Shown here: positions 18,433 through 30,973 of the stretch, one piece after another
Position numbering within the stretch: position 1 is the first letter of the stretch
Layout of the letters: every line of letters begins with the position of its first letter
From: Marinobacter vulgaris
Lineage (GTDB): Bacteria; Pseudomonadota; Gammaproteobacteria; Pseudomonadales; Oleiphilaceae
DNA length: 64,000 nt
Reading direction: 5' to 3'
NCBI RefSeq assembly: GCF_003344045.1
Contig: NZ_QFWX01000005.1
Span: 248,001 to 312,000 of the forward strand
The notes under the pieces: model-generated
Databases searched by the model: none
Told to the model about the DNA's origin: nothing
Seen by the model: the letters and a program-made list of their open reading frames with translations, nothing else
Position numbers and translations under genes: made by a program

Positions 18433-19406
18433 GCTGGTGGACCCCGGAATTGGCAGCCATCCTGTGGGCCATGTTCCAGGCCCTTGTGATTCTTTTGGGC
18501 GCGGTGCTGCTTGGCGCCGTGCTGACGGTGGTGGAACGTCGCCTGCTTGGGCTCTGGCAGGACCGTCACGGGCCCAATCGGGTAGGGCCTTTCGGCACTC
18601 TTCAACTGATTGCCGACATGATCAAGATTTTTTTCAAGGAAGACTGGATACCGCCATTTGCCGACCGACCGCTGTTCGTGTTGGCGCCCATTATTGCGTT
18701 TGCCTCTCTGCTGCTGTCGTTCGTGATTATTCCGATTACCCCCGGATGGGGGGTGGCTGACATGCATATCGGGCTGCTTTTCTTCCTGGCCATGGCGGGT
18801 ATCAACGTCTATGCGGTATTGCTGGGGGGCTGGGCCAGTGGCAACAAGTACGCCTTGCTGGGCGCCATGCGGGCTTCGGCCCAGACACTTTCCTACGAGG
18901 TGTTTATGGGGCTGTCGCTAATGGGGGTGGTGGCCCTGGCCGGCTCCTTCAACCTGCGCGATATCGTCGCAGCCCAGGAAGGCCTCTGGTTCGTGATTCC
19001 CCAGTTTTTCGGGTTCGCCACTTTCCTGATTGCTGGCGTTGCTGTCACCCACCGTCATCCCTTTGATCAGCCGGAGGCCGAGCAGGAGTTGGCGGATGGT
19101 TATCACGTCGAATACTCCGGCATGAAATTTGGCATGTTCTTCATTGGTGAGTACGTGGGCATGCTGCTGGTGTCAGCTCTGATCGTGACGCTTTTCTTTG
19201 GTGGCTGGCATGGCCCCTGGCTGCCACCGATCCTGTGGTTTGCGCTCAAGACCGGCTGTTTCCTGCTGCTGTTCATTCTTTTGCGGGCGTCTTTGCCACG
19301 ACCGCGCTACGACCGTGTGATGAGCTTTGGCTGGAAGGTGTGCCTGCCACTGACCCTGATTAATCTACTGGCCACCGGAGCGGTTATGCTCCTGGTAGAC
19401 GCCTAG
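18429..19406 (+). CDS. nuoH: NADH-quinone oxidoreductase subunit H
   Basis: A 325-residue membrane subunit with about eight helices, bridging the peripheral and membrane arms at the quinone chamber. Family motifs include [19 protein letters not shown] near residue 35 and the acidic loop [20 protein letters not shown] near residue 210. The ATG at 18429 overlaps the nuoG stop and follows GGGAGATCAGTC. An in-frame upstream GTG or ATG extension would lie wholly inside nuoG and is rejected. Confidence 0.96.
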   Translation: MSWWTPELAAILWAMFQALVILLGAVLLGAVLTVVERRLLGLWQDRHGPNRVGPFGTLQLIADMIKIFFKEDWIPPFADRPLFVLAPIIAFASLLLSFVIIPITPGWGVADMHIGLLFFLAMAGINVYAVLLGGWASGNKYALLGAMRASAQTLSYEVFMGLSLMGVVALAGSFNLRDIVAAQEGLWFVIPQFFGFATFLIAGVAVTHRHPFDQPEAEQELADGYHVEYSGMKFGMFFIGEYVGMLLVSALIVTLFFGGWHGPWLPPILWFALKTGCFLLLFILLRASLPRPRYDRVMSFGWKVCLPLTLINLLATGAVMLLVDA

Positions 19407-19415
19407 GGAGGACTT

Positions 19416-20018
19416 ATGGAACAAGAGGAGAAAACCCGGAAAGAGAAGGTCCCACTGATCCGGTCATTGTCCTCAACCTCTTTTCTGAGGCTGGTGCCAG
19501 CCACCTGGTCCCAGATACGCACGCTGGGCATGGTGTTCATGCACAGCTTCCGCAAACGGGAGACGGTGAATTACCCGGAACAGTCGGTTTACCTTCCGCC
19601 ACGCTATCGCGGCCGTATCGTGCTGACACGCGACCCCGACGGTGAAGAACGCTGCGTGGCCTGTAATCTGTGCGCCGTTGCCTGCCCGGTGGACTGCATC
19701 TCCCTGCAGAAGGGCGAACAGGAGGACGGTCGCTGGTATCCCGAATTCTTCCGCATCAATTTTTCCCGCTGCATTTTCTGCGGCATGTGCGAAGAAGCCT
19801 GTCCCACATCTGCCATCCAGCTGACACCGGACTTCGAGATGGGCGAATACGATCGTCAGCAGCTGGTGTACGAGAAAGAAGACCTGCTGATCAACGGCCC
19901 CGGCAAGGACCACGACTACCACTTCTACAAGGTTGCCGGCCTGGCCATTGGCGGCAAGGACAAGGGCCAGGCGAAAAATGAGGAGGCACCGGAGGATGTG
20001 CGTACGCTGCTCCCCTGA
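19416..20018 (+). CDS. nuoI: NADH-quinone oxidoreductase subunit I (8Fe ferredoxin)
   Basis: A 200-residue ferredoxin-like subunit carrying the N6a and N6b [4Fe-4S] clusters. Two classical motifs are present: [15 protein letters not shown] and [15 protein letters not shown]. The N-terminus is about 20 residues longer and more basic (EEKTRKEK) than usual. It sits 9 nt after nuoH, with GGGAGGACTT before the ATG. Confidence 0.96.
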   Translation: MEQEEKTRKEKVPLIRSLSSTSFLRLVPATWSQIRTLGMVFMHSFRKRETVNYPEQSVYLPPRYRGRIVLTRDPDGEERCVACNLCAVACPVDCISLQKGEQEDGRWYPEFFRINFSRCIFCGMCEEACPTSAIQLTPDFEMGEYDRQQLVYEKEDLLINGPGKDHDYHFYKVAGLAIGGKDKGQAKNEEAPEDVRTLLP

Positions 20019-20036
20019 ACGGACAAGGAGACACTG

Positions 20037-20567
20037 ATGGAACTGGCTTTCTACCTCAGCGGCCTGGTGGCCGTGCTGGCCACCGCGGGCGTGATTACCG
20101 GCGGCCATCCCGTGCACGCAGTGGTGTACCTGATCGTTTCGCTTATTGCCGTGGCACTGGTGTTTTTTGCCCTGGGAGCACCCTTTGCAGGCGCCCTGGA
20201 GATTATCGTCTATGCAGGGGCAATCATGGTGTTGTTCGTTTTCGTGGTGATGATGCTCAATCTGGGGCCGGACACGGCACGGGAACAGACTCTGACGCAG
20301 CCCCGCTACTGGATAGGCCCATCGCTTCTGGCCCTGGTGCTGCTTGCCGCGCTGGTGGCGCTGATCAGCCAGGGCGTCGTGGGCGAAACCATTGACGGAG
20401 AGCTGCTCACTGCCCGGGCGGTGGCGCTGACACTGTTCGGACCCTGGCTGATGGTGGTGGAACTGTCGGCCATCCTGCTTCTGGCTGCCCTGGTTACGGC
20501 CTCCCATGTGGGGCGTCGCAGCAATGCCGCCGGAACCTCTCCAGGCACTGGTGGAGGCGCCTCATGA
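20037..20567 (+). CDS. nuoJ: NADH-quinone oxidoreductase subunit J
   Basis: A 176-residue membrane subunit with five helices. The conserved segment [20 protein letters not shown] near residue 60 contains the glutamate and pi-bulge region of helix 3 used in coupling. Codons overlap the nuoK start (ATGA). AAGGAGACACTG precedes the ATG. Confidence 0.95.
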   Translation: MELAFYLSGLVAVLATAGVITGGHPVHAVVYLIVSLIAVALVFFALGAPFAGALEIIVYAGAIMVLFVFVVMMLNLGPDTAREQTLTQPRYWIGPSLLALVLLAALVALISQGVVGETIDGELLTARAVALTLFGPWLMVVELSAILLLAALVTASHVGRRSNAAGTSPGTGGGAS

Positions 20568-20871
20568 CAGGTATTCCCATGGAGCACGGGCTGATCCTGG
20601 CGGCCATCCTGTTCAGTCTCGGGCTGTTGGGGCTCATGCTGCGCCGCAATATGCTGTTTGTGCTGATGAGCCTGGAAGTGATGCTCAATGCCGCTGCGCT
20701 GGCTTTCGTGGTGGGCGCTACCGCCTGGAACCAGCCAGACGGGCAGGCCATGTTCCTGTTGGTGATCACCCTGGCTGCGGCAGAAGCCAGTGTGGGACTG
20801 GCATTGATGATCCAGTTCTACCAGCGATTCAGGTCCCTTGATCTCGATGCAGCCAGCAGGATGCGCGGATA

Positions 20872-20872
<1 letters not shown>
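20564..20872 (+). CDS. nuoK: NADH-quinone oxidoreductase subunit K
   Basis: A 102-residue, three-helix membrane subunit. The two buried glutamates needed for proton transfer are visible in [11 protein letters not shown] and [11 protein letters not shown]. It overlaps nuoJ by 4 nt, and its last base is the first base of nuoL. The length is standard. Confidence 0.95.
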
Positions 20873-22754
<1,882 letters not shown>

Positions 22755-22758
<4 letters not shown>

Positions 22759-24287
22759 TCCTGGTGTGGCTGATACTGATCCCGTTTATCGGCGGCCTGT
22801 TGTGCTGGCAGGCCGAGCGCTGGAGTCACCAGGCGCCACGCTGGATTGCCCTTGGCACCATGCTGTTCGTGCTGGTGATCAGCGTGGTGGTTTGGCTTAC
22901 CGGGGACTTCGCTCCGGCAAGTGCCAATAGTAGCCAGTGGCTTCTGCAATGGCGGGCGCCCTGGATTCCCCGTTTCGGCGTCGAGATTCATCTCGCCATG
23001 GACGGCCTGTCGCTGGTCCTGGTGGCGTTGACCGGCTTTCTTGGCTTGCTCGCGGTGCTCTGTTCCTGGCAGGAAATTTCCGACCGGGTGGGTTTCTTCC
23101 ACCTGAATCTGCTGTTTATCCTCGGCGGCGTGGTAGGCGTATTCCTGGCCCTGGACCTGTTCCTGTTCTTCCTGTTCTGGGAAATGATGCTGGTGCCCAT
23201 GTACTTCCTGATTGCGCTCTGGGGGCACAGCGGTTCGGCAGGGCAGACGCGGATCCGCGCAGCCACCCGCTTCTTCATCTACACCCAGGCCAGTGGCCTG
23301 TTGATGCTGGTGTCGATTATTGCGCTGGTTTTCGTGCACTACTCAAACACCGGGGAGCTGTCGTTCGGCTACGACACCCTGCGTGGAACTGACGTGCCAG
23401 AGCCTCTGGCTTTCTGGTTGATGCTTGGATTCTTTATCGCCTTTGCGGTGAAGCTTCCGGTGGTGCCCTTCCACGGCTGGCTGCCCGATGCCCATGCCCA
23501 GGCGCCGACTGCCGGCAGCGTTGACCTGGCGGGCATTCTGCTTAAAACGGCCGCCTACGGCATTCTGCGGTTTGCCCTGCCGCTGTTTCCGGAACAGTCC
23601 GCGGCTTTCGCTCCGGTGGCGATGTTCCTGGGGCTGGTTGGTATCATCTACGGTGCAGTACTGGCGTGCGGGCAGCAGGACATCAAGCGATTGATCGCGT
23701 ACACCAGTGTCTCCCATATGGGCTTTGTGCTGATTGCACTCTATTCCGGATCGGAGCTGGCGATCCAGGGCGCCATCGTGCTGATGGTCGCCCACGCCTT
23801 TTCCACCGCTGCCCTGTTCATACTCAGTGGCCAGCTTTACGAACGCATCCATAGCCGTGACATGCGCGTCATGGGTGGGCTCTGGGGACGCCTGCCGGTG
23901 TTGCCCGGATTTACCCTGTGTTTCGTGGCGGCCTCCCTGGGCATGCCTGCCACAGCCAACTTCGTGGGCGAGTTCATGATCCTGTTCGGAACCTTTCCCG
24001 GCGCACCGATGGTGGTGGTTGTCGCCAGCATCGGGCTGGTGCTGGCGGCCATCTATTCGCTGCTGCTGATGCAGCGGGTGCACTTCGGTTCCGAATACCG
24101 TTCGGGCCTGCTGGCGGGCCCTGATAGGCGGGAGTACGGCATCATGCTGGTGCTGTTGGTGCTCACACTGGCAGTGGGGCTCTATCCGCAGCCCCTGCTG
24201 GATACCACCGCAGCCGTGGCCGGCCCGGTGGCTGAACTGTTCACTGGCAGTGCAGAACTGGCAGTCCGGGCAGGGGAGGTGAACTGA
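22755..24287 (+). CDS. nuoM: NADH-quinone oxidoreductase subunit M (proton-pumping)
   Basis: A 510-residue antiporter-like subunit with about 14 helices. FLFWEMMLVPMYFLIALWG around residue 140 carries the conserved glutamate, and PFHGWLPDAHAQAPTAGSV near residue 240 is the discontinuous-helix motif. Its start overlaps nuoL, and its final base coincides with the first base of nuoN (TGATG). It pumps one proton per catalytic cycle by homology. Confidence 0.95.
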
Positions 24288-25726
24288 TGCTGACCCTGGC
24301 AAACCTGATGGCCATTCTGCCGCTGATCATCGTCGCCGCCACCGCGATTGTGGTAATGCTGGGCATTGCCTGGCAACGGTACCATGCGGCAACGGCAATC
24401 GTGTCCGCCGCTGGTCTCGTGCTGGCCCTGTTGAGCATGCCGCTGGCCTCAGCGGCCCAGTCGTCACCGCCGCTGATGATCATGGACGGATTGGCCATAA
24501 TGGGCAGTGTGCTGGTGCTGCTCTGCGCTCTGGTGACGGTGGCCCTGAGTCACCATTACCTGGCCGGTTATATCGGCCCCAGGGAGGAATTTTATCTGCT
24601 GCTGCTGTGCGCCGTCACCGGAGCGCTGGGGCTGGTGGCCAGCAATCACCTGGCTACCCTGTTCATCAGTCTGGAGCTGCTGTCGATGCCGCTCTACGGC
24701 ATGCTGGCGTACAGCTACCGGGCGGAAAGGTCGCTGGAAGCAGGCATCAAGTACCTGATTCTCTCGGCTGCTGCCACCGCCTTCCTGCTGTTCGGCATGG
24801 CGCTGGTCTATGCCCGCACCGGTAGCCTTGATCTGGTTGGCCTGGCAACGGAGCTGGTCACCAGCCCGGATGTCTGGAGCCTGGCCGGGGCCGTGCTGAT
24901 GCTGGTCGGTCTGGGCTTCAAGCTCTCCATCGTGCCTTTCCATCTCTGGACCCCCGACGTTTATCAGGGCGGGCCCGCCCCGGCCACGATTTTCCTGGCT
25001 ACGGTCAGCAAACTGGCGGTGTTTGTGGTGGTGGTACGTTTGATGATGACCGCGCCCGTCTTTGACAGTGACTGGCTGCGGGTCCTGATTACAGTGCTGG
25101 CTTTGCTGACCATGCTGGGCGGCAACCTGCTGGCGTTGTTCCAGCAGAACCTCAAGCGTCTGCTGGGGTACTCATCCATTGCCCACTTCGGTTACCTGCT
25201 GGTGGCGATCGTCGTGGGGGGCACGCTGGCCGCAGAAACCGTTGGGGTCTACCTTGTAACCTATCTGATCGCCACCCTGGCGGCCTTCGGTGTGGTCACC
25301 CAACTGTCCAGTCCTTTCGGGGGTGAAGACGCAGCCGGGCTGCACCATTATCGTGGCCTGTTCTGGCGCCGGCCCTGGCTGGCGGCGGTGATGACGGTGA
25401 GCTTCCTGTCCCTGGCGGGTATCCCGCTCACCGCCGGCTTTATCGGCAAGTTTTACGTACTGGTCCTGGGCGTTTCCGATGGTCGCTGGTGGCTGGTGGG
25501 CGGTATCGTGGCCGGCAGCGCCATCGGCCTGTTCTATTATCTGCGTGTTATGGTCACCCTTTACCTGCCGGAACCCGGTATGCGCCGGATGGACGCCCCT
25601 AACGACTGGGGTAACCGGATAGGCGGGCTAACGCTCTTGGTTGTTGCAGTGCTGGTCCTGATGCTGGGGGTCTACCCCACGCCCATGATCGACTGGGTGG
25701 CAGAACTGCCAATGATCGGTTTTTGA
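24287..25726 (+). CDS. nuoN: NADH-quinone oxidoreductase subunit N (proton-pumping)
   Basis: A 479-residue antiporter-like membrane subunit, last of the nuo operon. The segment FISLELLSMPLYGMLAY near residue 130 holds the conserved glutamate, and FHLWTPDVYQGGPAP near residue 220 is the family motif. Only 4 nt separate its stop from the stop of the converging adaptor gene, and no hairpin terminator is visible there. Confidence 0.95.
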   Translation: MLTLANLMAILPLIIVAATAIVVMLGIAWQRYHAATAIVSAAGLVLALLSMPLASAAQSSPPLMIMDGLAIMGSVLVLLCALVTVALSHHYLAGYIGPREEFYLLLLCAVTGALGLVASNHLATLFISLELLSMPLYGMLAYSYRAERSLEAGIKYLILSAAATAFLLFGMALVYARTGSLDLVGLATELVTSPDVWSLAGAVLMLVGLGFKLSIVPFHLWTPDVYQGGPAPATIFLATVSKLAVFVVVVRLMMTAPVFDSDWLRVLITVLALLTMLGGNLLALFQQNLKRLLGYSSIAHFGYLLVAIVVGGTLAAETVGVYLVTYLIATLAAFGVVTQLSSPFGGEDAAGLHHYRGLFWRRPWLAAVMTVSFLSLAGIPLTAGFIGKFYVLVLGVSDGRWWLVGGIVAGSAIGLFYYLRVMVTLYLPEPGMRRMDAPNDWGNRIGGLTLLVVAVLVLMLGVYPTPMIDWVAELPMIGF

Positions 25727-25730
25727 TAAG

Positions 25731-26939
25731 CTACCTGGAACGGATACGGTCGCCGTCGCTCAACTCCCTGCCGGGATGACGGACGACCTGGTCGCCTTCG
25801 TTCAGTCCGCTTTCCACGGCGGTCATCAGCCCGTTACTGCGGCCTGTTTTCACTGCCCGTATCACAGCAAGCTCGTTGTCAACGAGAAAGACCGAGGGTT
25901 GGCCAGCGCTCTGGAAAATGGCGGATGCGGGCACCTGGAGCACGTCGGCTGATTGCCAGAGGATGAACTCGGCGTCCACGCGGTAACCATCTCCCAGCAT
26001 TTCCCAGTTCTCGCGCGGGGTGACCATGTCTGCTATTACCCTGACCCGCTGCTCTTCCACGCCAAGGGCAGAGATGTCTTCGAATCCAACGGGTTCAACC
26101 CGGCGAACCACGGCCCCCAGCGGGGTGCCACCCCAGCCGTTCAGCCGGGCTTTAACGCCGGGTTCCAGTTTTACGGCGTCAAAGCTCAGGACATCCACCA
26201 CGACTTCCAGGGCACCCGGGTCGCCAAGCTCCAGGATGGGTTCGCCCGCCTGTATGACACCTTCGCTTTTGCGTAGCAGGCCCAGAACGCTGCCGCTGAC
26301 GGGCGACCTGACTGCCAGCCGTTCGGCCGGTTGTTCGCCCTCAGACCGCGTTGCGGAAATCTCAAGTCGGGTTCTGGCGGCTTCCAGCTCGTGGGCGGCG
26401 ACTTCTTCATCAAAGCGGGCTGACCGCAGGATCGCCTGGTTGCGGGCGGCGGTAGAGCGGGCCTGTTGCAGGCGTTCGTCCGACACGAAGTCGGCGCGGT
26501 CCAGGGTGAGCAGCCTCTGATACTCTGTTTCAGCCAGTTCGGCGTCGGCCTCGGCTGCCTGGGTTTTCTGGCGGATAGAGTTCAGTGCCGAGCGCGCGGC
26601 TTCCACTCTTGCTTCTGCTTCGGCCCGACTTCTTGCGTCCAGAACGCTCACTGGCATCGGGTCCACTTCGGTCAATAACTCACCTGGAATGACCCGGTCG
26701 CCAACGTCGAGCTCCACTCTCTGCAGGTAACCCGTCACGGGTGAAGATACAACGTAACGGTCTTTCACGCGGGTTTTGCCTTCTTCCAGGATGGTGACTT
26801 CCATGGGCCCGCGTTGCACGGTTGCCAAGTCTACCCAGACGGGTTCAGGCCGCAGGATATAGGCCAACACAACGATGGCCAGAGCTCCCAGCACAGACCA
26901 GAACAGCCACTTACCCGCAATACGCTTACCTTCCACCAT
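25731..26939 (-). CDS. HlyD/MacA-type periplasmic adaptor of an ABC exporter
   Basis: A 402-residue membrane-fusion protein. An N-terminal hydrophobic segment (residues 10-28) anchors it. A lipoyl-like half (VVSSPVTGYLQRVELDVGD) is followed by a coiled-coil hairpin of about 85 residues rich in Ala, Glu and Gln, then the second lipoyl half (RSPVSGSVLGLL) and a beta-barrel domain. It should connect the ABC permease to an outer-membrane channel. It is the last gene of the three-gene minus-strand operon, 19 nt after the permease. No TolC gene is present in the window. Confidence 0.88.
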   Translation of the reverse strand: MVEGKRIAGKWLFWSVLGALAIVVLAYILRPEPVWVDLATVQRGPMEVTILEEGKTRVKDRYVVSSPVTGYLQRVELDVGDRVIPGELLTEVDPMPVSVLDARSRAEAEARVEAARSALNSIRQKTQAAEADAELAETEYQRLLTLDRADFVSDERLQQARSTAARNQAILRSARFDEEVAAHELEAARTRLEISATRSEGEQPAERLAVRSPVSGSVLGLLRKSEGVIQAGEPILELGDPGALEVVVDVLSFDAVKLEPGVKARLNGWGGTPLGAVVRRVEPVGFEDISALGVEEQRVRVIADMVTPRENWEMLGDGYRVDAEFILWQSADVLQVPASAIFQSAGQPSVFLVDNELAVIRAVKTGRSNGLMTAVESGLNEGDQVVRHPGRELSDGDRIRSR

Positions 26940-26958
26940 TAATGATTTTCCTGTCTGA

Positions 26959-29337
26959 TTATTCCCGGGTTTTCAGGACTGCCACGAGGTCCAGTTTACG
27001 TAAGCGCCACCAGGTAATGAAGCCGGATGCCAGGGCAGACACGATCACCACATTGGCTGCCAGGGCCAGGGTTCTACCGGTGATGATCAACGGTACCCGG
27101 TACAGCTCGGTTTGCATCATGGTGACCACCAGGCTTGCCAGCCCGTGGCCTATGGCCCAGCCCAGAGGGATGCCAAGTATCAGCAGGATGGCCAGTTCAC
27201 CCAGTAGAATGTGGGCCACTTCGTTGTGGCTGTAGCCCAGCACTCGCAGGCTTGCCAGATCCCGCCCGCGTTCTGCCAGTGAGATGCGCACGGTATTGTA
27301 AATGACGCCGAAGGCGATGATGCCGCCCAGCAGGCTGATCACCAGGGTATAGGTGAGAAAGGTTTTTGCCAGTGTTTCGAAGAAACTGTCCAGCATGGCC
27401 TGGCGGACATTGATGGCCATGACCCGTGGGGTGTCCCGCAGGTCACGATAAACGGTTTCCGCCTGCGCTGGATCCAGGTTCATCAATACCTGGTTGACCA
27501 CTGGACCTTCCTTCAGTGTGCGGTTCATTGCAGCCAGATTCATGTGCGCGCCCACGCCGAGAAACTCGCTGGTTACTCCGGCAACCTGCAGCTCCAGCAC
27601 CGGGCGGTGGCCTTCCAGAACCTGCACCTGAACCGTGTCGCCAGCGGCGAGCCCCAGCTCTGCTGCCAGGAAGTCAGTCAGCAGCAGACCGGCAGGAGGT
27701 ATGGGCACCTGGTTAAGATGCTGGTCCACCACGAACTGCAACCGGGCGTCATCAGGGATGCCGGTCAGGGCGGTTCGCCACTGCCGGTGATCATTGACCA
27801 GTTCTACCGTCACAACACGTCGGCCCTCGGTGTACCTCACACCCGCCTGCCGCGTCATGCCATACATGGCAGACTGGTGAACCGAGTCGGTCAGGCTGAC
27901 TGTCAGGTCCTGTTGCTGAACCCGGGCGAACTGCGTGTGCACCATCAGCGAAACCGAGCTGAACTGGAAGTTGCCCACCATCACTATGGCTGTTGCCATG
28001 GCGATGCCTGTTACAGACATTGCGGCGCGGGCCGGCCGCCGTGCCAGTTGCCGTACTATCATGCGTGACGGCTGGCTGAAGCGGACCCAGGACAGCATGC
28101 GTTCGGTGATGGTTACCCGGTAACTGGCCGGTGCTTCCGGCCTCATGGCTTCGGCCGGGGGCAGAGCAGCAGCACTGCGAATGGCGCGCCAGCCCCCGAG
28201 CAGAGCCACCAGAAGGGTCAGTACACCGAGCAGTAATACCCACCAGGGGCTGATGCTGAACAGCAGTTTCGGAAACCGGTAGAAATCCATGTACAACTCG
28301 CCCAGAGCCCGGCCCAGCCACATGCCCGCCGCAGTGCCGATCAGCAGGCCGATGAAGGCGATGGTGATTACCAACTGGCTGTAGTGCCAGCCAATCTGCC
28401 AGTTGCTGTAACCAAAGGCTTTCAATACCGCAATGATGTCCCGCTGGGTGCTGATCAGCCGCGTAATCACGACATTGAGCAAAAACATGGCCACTGCCAT
28501 GAAGATGGAGGGGAATATCACCGCCATGGTTTTCAGCTGGTTCAGTTCGTCGCTCAGGAAACGGTGGGAAAACTGCTCCTCCCTGGCGTAGGCGCCTGTG
28601 CTGCCGTAAGGCGCCAGCAACCGGTCTAGCAGATCAATGACACCGGCAACCGGCAGCGCCGGGTCGACCTGCAGTACCAGGCTATTGAAAGCGCCGCGCA
28701 TGTCCATGGCCGAGGCCAGTGCTTCCCGGGCCATCCAGAGCACCCCGTAACGTTCGTAGTCGGGCAACATTCCGCCTGGAGGAATGACATAAATGAATTC
28801 CGGTGATTCAACAATGCCCACAACAGTCAGGCTCTGGCGCCGGCCATTGATGATGGCCCCAAGGCGGTCACCCAGGCGCAGATCGTGAGCGTCGGCAAAA
28901 CTGCCGATCACGGCTGCCTCATCGCCGCGCGCCGCGTGGGGCAGTCGCCCGTGACGAAGGTAAACCCGGTTGACGTCCGGCTGTCCTTCGGGCGGCAATG
29001 AAACCAGACGCGCGGATGCAGGATCGCTGAATCCGGGTACTTCAAGTTTGGCGACGCCTTCCACCCTGCCATTGATGCGGGTTACACCAGGTATGTCTGC
29101 CACCCGCTGGAGTACATGCCGGGGCGCACGTTTCAGGGTGGCGAACACATCCGCAAACTGGTGTTCCTGATAGTACTGGGCGCGGGTGGCGGTCAGCGAC
29201 GAGTAGTTCACCAGCGACAGCAAGCAGACGGCGATGCCACCGGCGATTACCAGGGCGATGGCCAGGGTCTGGCCCCGCATCTGCCATAGTTCCCGGCGTA
29301 GTTTGGTGTGCAGGGCGCTGGCATGAAAGATTGGCAT
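26959..29337 (-). CDS. FtsX-like ABC transporter permease with two MacB/FtsX units
   Basis: A 792-residue protein with an N-terminal TM helix (about 20-45), a periplasmic MacB-like domain, three TM helices (about 270-395), a second periplasmic domain, and three more TM helices (about 655-780). This duplicated FtsX layout is found in mechanotransmission ABC exporters of the LolCDE/MacB type, rather than classic transporters. With the neighbouring ATPase and adaptor it likely extracts a lipidic or peptide substrate from the membrane or periplasm. The start ATG at 29337 lies 4 nt after the ATPase stop. Confidence 0.87.
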   Translation of the reverse strand: MPIFHASALHTKLRRELWQMRGQTLAIALVIAGGIAVCLLSLVNYSSLTATRAQYYQEHQFADVFATLKRAPRHVLQRVADIPGVTRINGRVEGVAKLEVPGFSDPASARLVSLPPEGQPDVNRVYLRHGRLPHAARGDEAAVIGSFADAHDLRLGDRLGAIINGRRQSLTVVGIVESPEFIYVIPPGGMLPDYERYGVLWMAREALASAMDMRGAFNSLVLQVDPALPVAGVIDLLDRLLAPYGSTGAYAREEQFSHRFLSDELNQLKTMAVIFPSIFMAVAMFLLNVVITRLISTQRDIIAVLKAFGYSNWQIGWHYSQLVITIAFIGLLIGTAAGMWLGRALGELYMDFYRFPKLLFSISPWWVLLLGVLTLLVALLGGWRAIRSAAALPPAEAMRPEAPASYRVTITERMLSWVRFSQPSRMIVRQLARRPARAAMSVTGIAMATAIVMVGNFQFSSVSLMVHTQFARVQQQDLTVSLTDSVHQSAMYGMTRQAGVRYTEGRRVVTVELVNDHRQWRTALTGIPDDARLQFVVDQHLNQVPIPPAGLLLTDFLAAELGLAAGDTVQVQVLEGHRPVLELQVAGVTSEFLGVGAHMNLAAMNRTLKEGPVVNQVLMNLDPAQAETVYRDLRDTPRVMAINVRQAMLDSFFETLAKTFLTYTLVISLLGGIIAFGVIYNTVRISLAERGRDLASLRVLGYSHNEVAHILLGELAILLILGIPLGWAIGHGLASLVVTMMQTELYRVPLIITGRTLALAANVVIVSALASGFITWWRLRKLDLVAVLKTRE

Positions 29338-29341
29338 GGCG

Positions 29342-30082
29342 CTACCAGCTCAGGGTCCGCGGATCCTGCCGCGTTGTATTGCGGTATTCGCCACTGATGG
29401 TGCCGTCAGATAGCGTAATCACCCGGTCTGCCATCTGCGCTATGGAAGCGTTGTGGGTAATGATCACGGTGGTGGTGCCGGTTTCGCGATTGGCGGTATC
29501 CAGCGCTGCCAGAACCAGTGCACCGGTGGCAGAGTCGAGGGCGCCGGTAGGCTCGTCGCAAAGCAGCACTTCCGGGCGCTTGGCAATGGCCCGGGCGATA
29601 GCGACCCTCTGTTGCTCGCCGCCCGAAAGCTGGGCGGGAAAGTGGTCCATGCGCTTCTCCAGCCCCACCAGTTCCAGCGCTGCCTCCGGGCTCATGGGGT
29701 CGCGGGCGATTTCGGTGACGGCGATAACGTTTTCCCGTGCAGTCAGGCTGGGGATCAGGTTGTAGAACTGGAACACGAACCCGACATAGTTCCGACGATA
29801 ACGTGTCAGATCCCGGTCTTTCGCCCGGGTCAGGTCGATGTCCTGGTATTTCACCTCGCCGCTGGTAGGCACATCCAGCCCGCCAAGAATATTGAGCAGG
29901 GTGGACTTGCCAGAGCCTGAAGCGCCGAGCATTACCACCAGTTCGCCTGAATACAGGTCAAGGTTCACTCCCCTCAGGGCCTGTACTTCGACCTCCCCCT
30001 GCTGGTATGTCTTGGTCAGCTCCGAAGTGTGGAAAACTGGTGGGCCGGAGGTTGCTCTGTCCATGTGATAGGCCTTTGCCAT
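29342..30082 (-). CDS. ABC transporter ATP-binding protein (LolD/MacB-type)
   Basis: A 246-residue ATPase with Walker A (GASGSGKST), the LolD/MacB-type signature ([15 protein letters not shown]), Walker B ([12 protein letters not shown]) and the H-loop (VIITHN). The start is set at 30082 because AGGAG lies 7 nt upstream; two in-frame ATGs further upstream (30106 and 30100) precede that site. It is the first gene of the exporter operon. The upstream region contains a 6-4-6 inverted repeat at 30151-30166 that may bind its regulator. Confidence 0.9.
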   Translation of the reverse strand: MAKAYHMDRATSGPPVFHTSELTKTYQQGEVEVQALRGVNLDLYSGELVVMLGASGSGKSTLLNILGGLDVPTSGEVKYQDIDLTRAKDRDLTRYRRNYVGFVFQFYNLIPSLTARENVIAVTEIARDPMSPEAALELVGLEKRMDHFPAQLSGGEQQRVAIARAIAKRPEVLLCDEPTGALDSATGALVLAALDTANRETGTTTVIITHNASIAQMADRVITLSDGTISGEYRNTTRQDPRTLSW

Positions 30083-30150
30083 GAATTGGCTCCTGTCCAT
30101 AGACATCGATGGAGTGAGTCAGCCGATGGAGGTACAACACAATCTATTCC

Positions 30151-30166
30151 TATAGACTTCTCTATA
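30151..30166. promoter_or_regulatory. Inverted repeat in the exporter promoter region
   Basis: TATAGA (30151-30156), CTTC, TCTATA (30161-30166) is a perfect 6-4-6 inverted repeat 69 nt upstream of the ABC ATPase start and 65 nt upstream of the divergent small gene. Its position in an AT-rich island between divergent genes suggests an operator or overlapping promoter. No regulator gene is adjacent. Confidence 0.4.
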
Positions 30167-30231
30167 CTAGAACAGGCTGGGACCTTCTGACATTCCGGGT
30201 GTAAGCCAAAAACCAAAAGGCGTGTGCTGAA

Positions 30232-30462
30232 TTGACTTTGAGCCCTCAGGAACTTGAAACCCTGCTGGAAACCATCCCGGATGCGCGCGACGGTCTTACC
30301 CGCACCGAGCGCATAATTCTGTATGTGTTGCAGGAAACCCAGCGAGAGCTGAACGGCCGCAATGTCCCGACGGTGATGCTCTATGGTCGGGTGGTGGAAC
30401 ACGTTAATATCAGTGAACAGGAGCTTCACGTTTATCTAGACAGGTTGGGCGTGCGCGGGTAA
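30232..30462 (+). CDS. Conserved-looking small protein of unknown function (76 aa)
   Basis: A TTG-initiated 76-residue frame with clear coding character: helical segments RTERIILYVLQETQRELNGR and VPTVMLYGRVVEHVNIS, then a C-terminal helix. Similar short proteins occur in other gammaproteobacteria as I recall them, but no function is known. There is no strong ribosome binding site before the TTG. It is divergent from the ABC exporter operon and followed 46 nt later by the potassium channel gene. Confidence 0.6.
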   Translation: MTLSPQELETLLETIPDARDGLTRTERIILYVLQETQRELNGRNVPTVMLYGRVVEHVNISEQELHVYLDRLGVRG

Positions 30463-30508
30463 TGGTACTACTCATGAAAGCGAGATCTGGGCAAAGGGGG
30501 AGTTTCTA

Positions 30509-30973
30509 GTGGGCGGCGAACTGATTGTCGTATCAGTAACATCGCTGGTGGTTGGTCTGGTTGTCGTCTTCCATTTTGAGGTCCTGCAGCTGCTGAACCG
30601 TTTTCGTCCCAGTCAGAAACTCTCGTCATCAAGGACTTTCCGAAACCGGCCGATCATACTCGCAAACATGTTCGTGCTGCTGATCGCCCATGTGGTGGAA
30701 ATCTGGCTATTCGGTGTCGCCTTCTGGTACCTGCTGGATCAGGATGGCCTGGGTGCCATTGACGGCTACGCCCACCTCAGCTTGCTGGATAGTGTGTATT
30801 TCTCCGCGGCTACATACACCACGGTGGGATGGGGAGAGCTGACTGCAACCGGCCATGTCCGATTTCTGGCTGGCACAGAGGCCCTGGTGGGCTTCATGAT
30901 GATTACCTGGTCGGCATCTTTCAGCTATCTGGTCATGGCCCGCGCCTGGGGCGACGGCAGTCAATCATCATAA
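30509..30973 (+). CDS. Small pore-loop potassium-channel-like protein
   Basis: A 154-residue protein with an N-terminal hydrophobic helix (residues 4-22), a second at 50-77, a pore loop and a final helix (118-145). The filter is TTVGWGE at residues 104-110, close to the K+ signature TVGYGD but with Trp for Tyr and Glu for Asp. The family is Ion_trans_2-like, with no cytosolic regulatory domain. The start is a GTG after GGGGGAGTTTCTA. It could oligomerise to a minimal K+ channel; selectivity is inferred only. Confidence 0.75.
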   Translation: MGGELIVVSVTSLVVGLVVVFHFEVLQLLNRFRPSQKLSSSRTFRNRPIILANMFVLLIAHVVEIWLFGVAFWYLLDQDGLGAIDGYAHLSLLDSVYFSAATYTTVGWGELTATGHVRFLAGTEALVGFMMITWSASFSYLVMARAWGDGSQSS

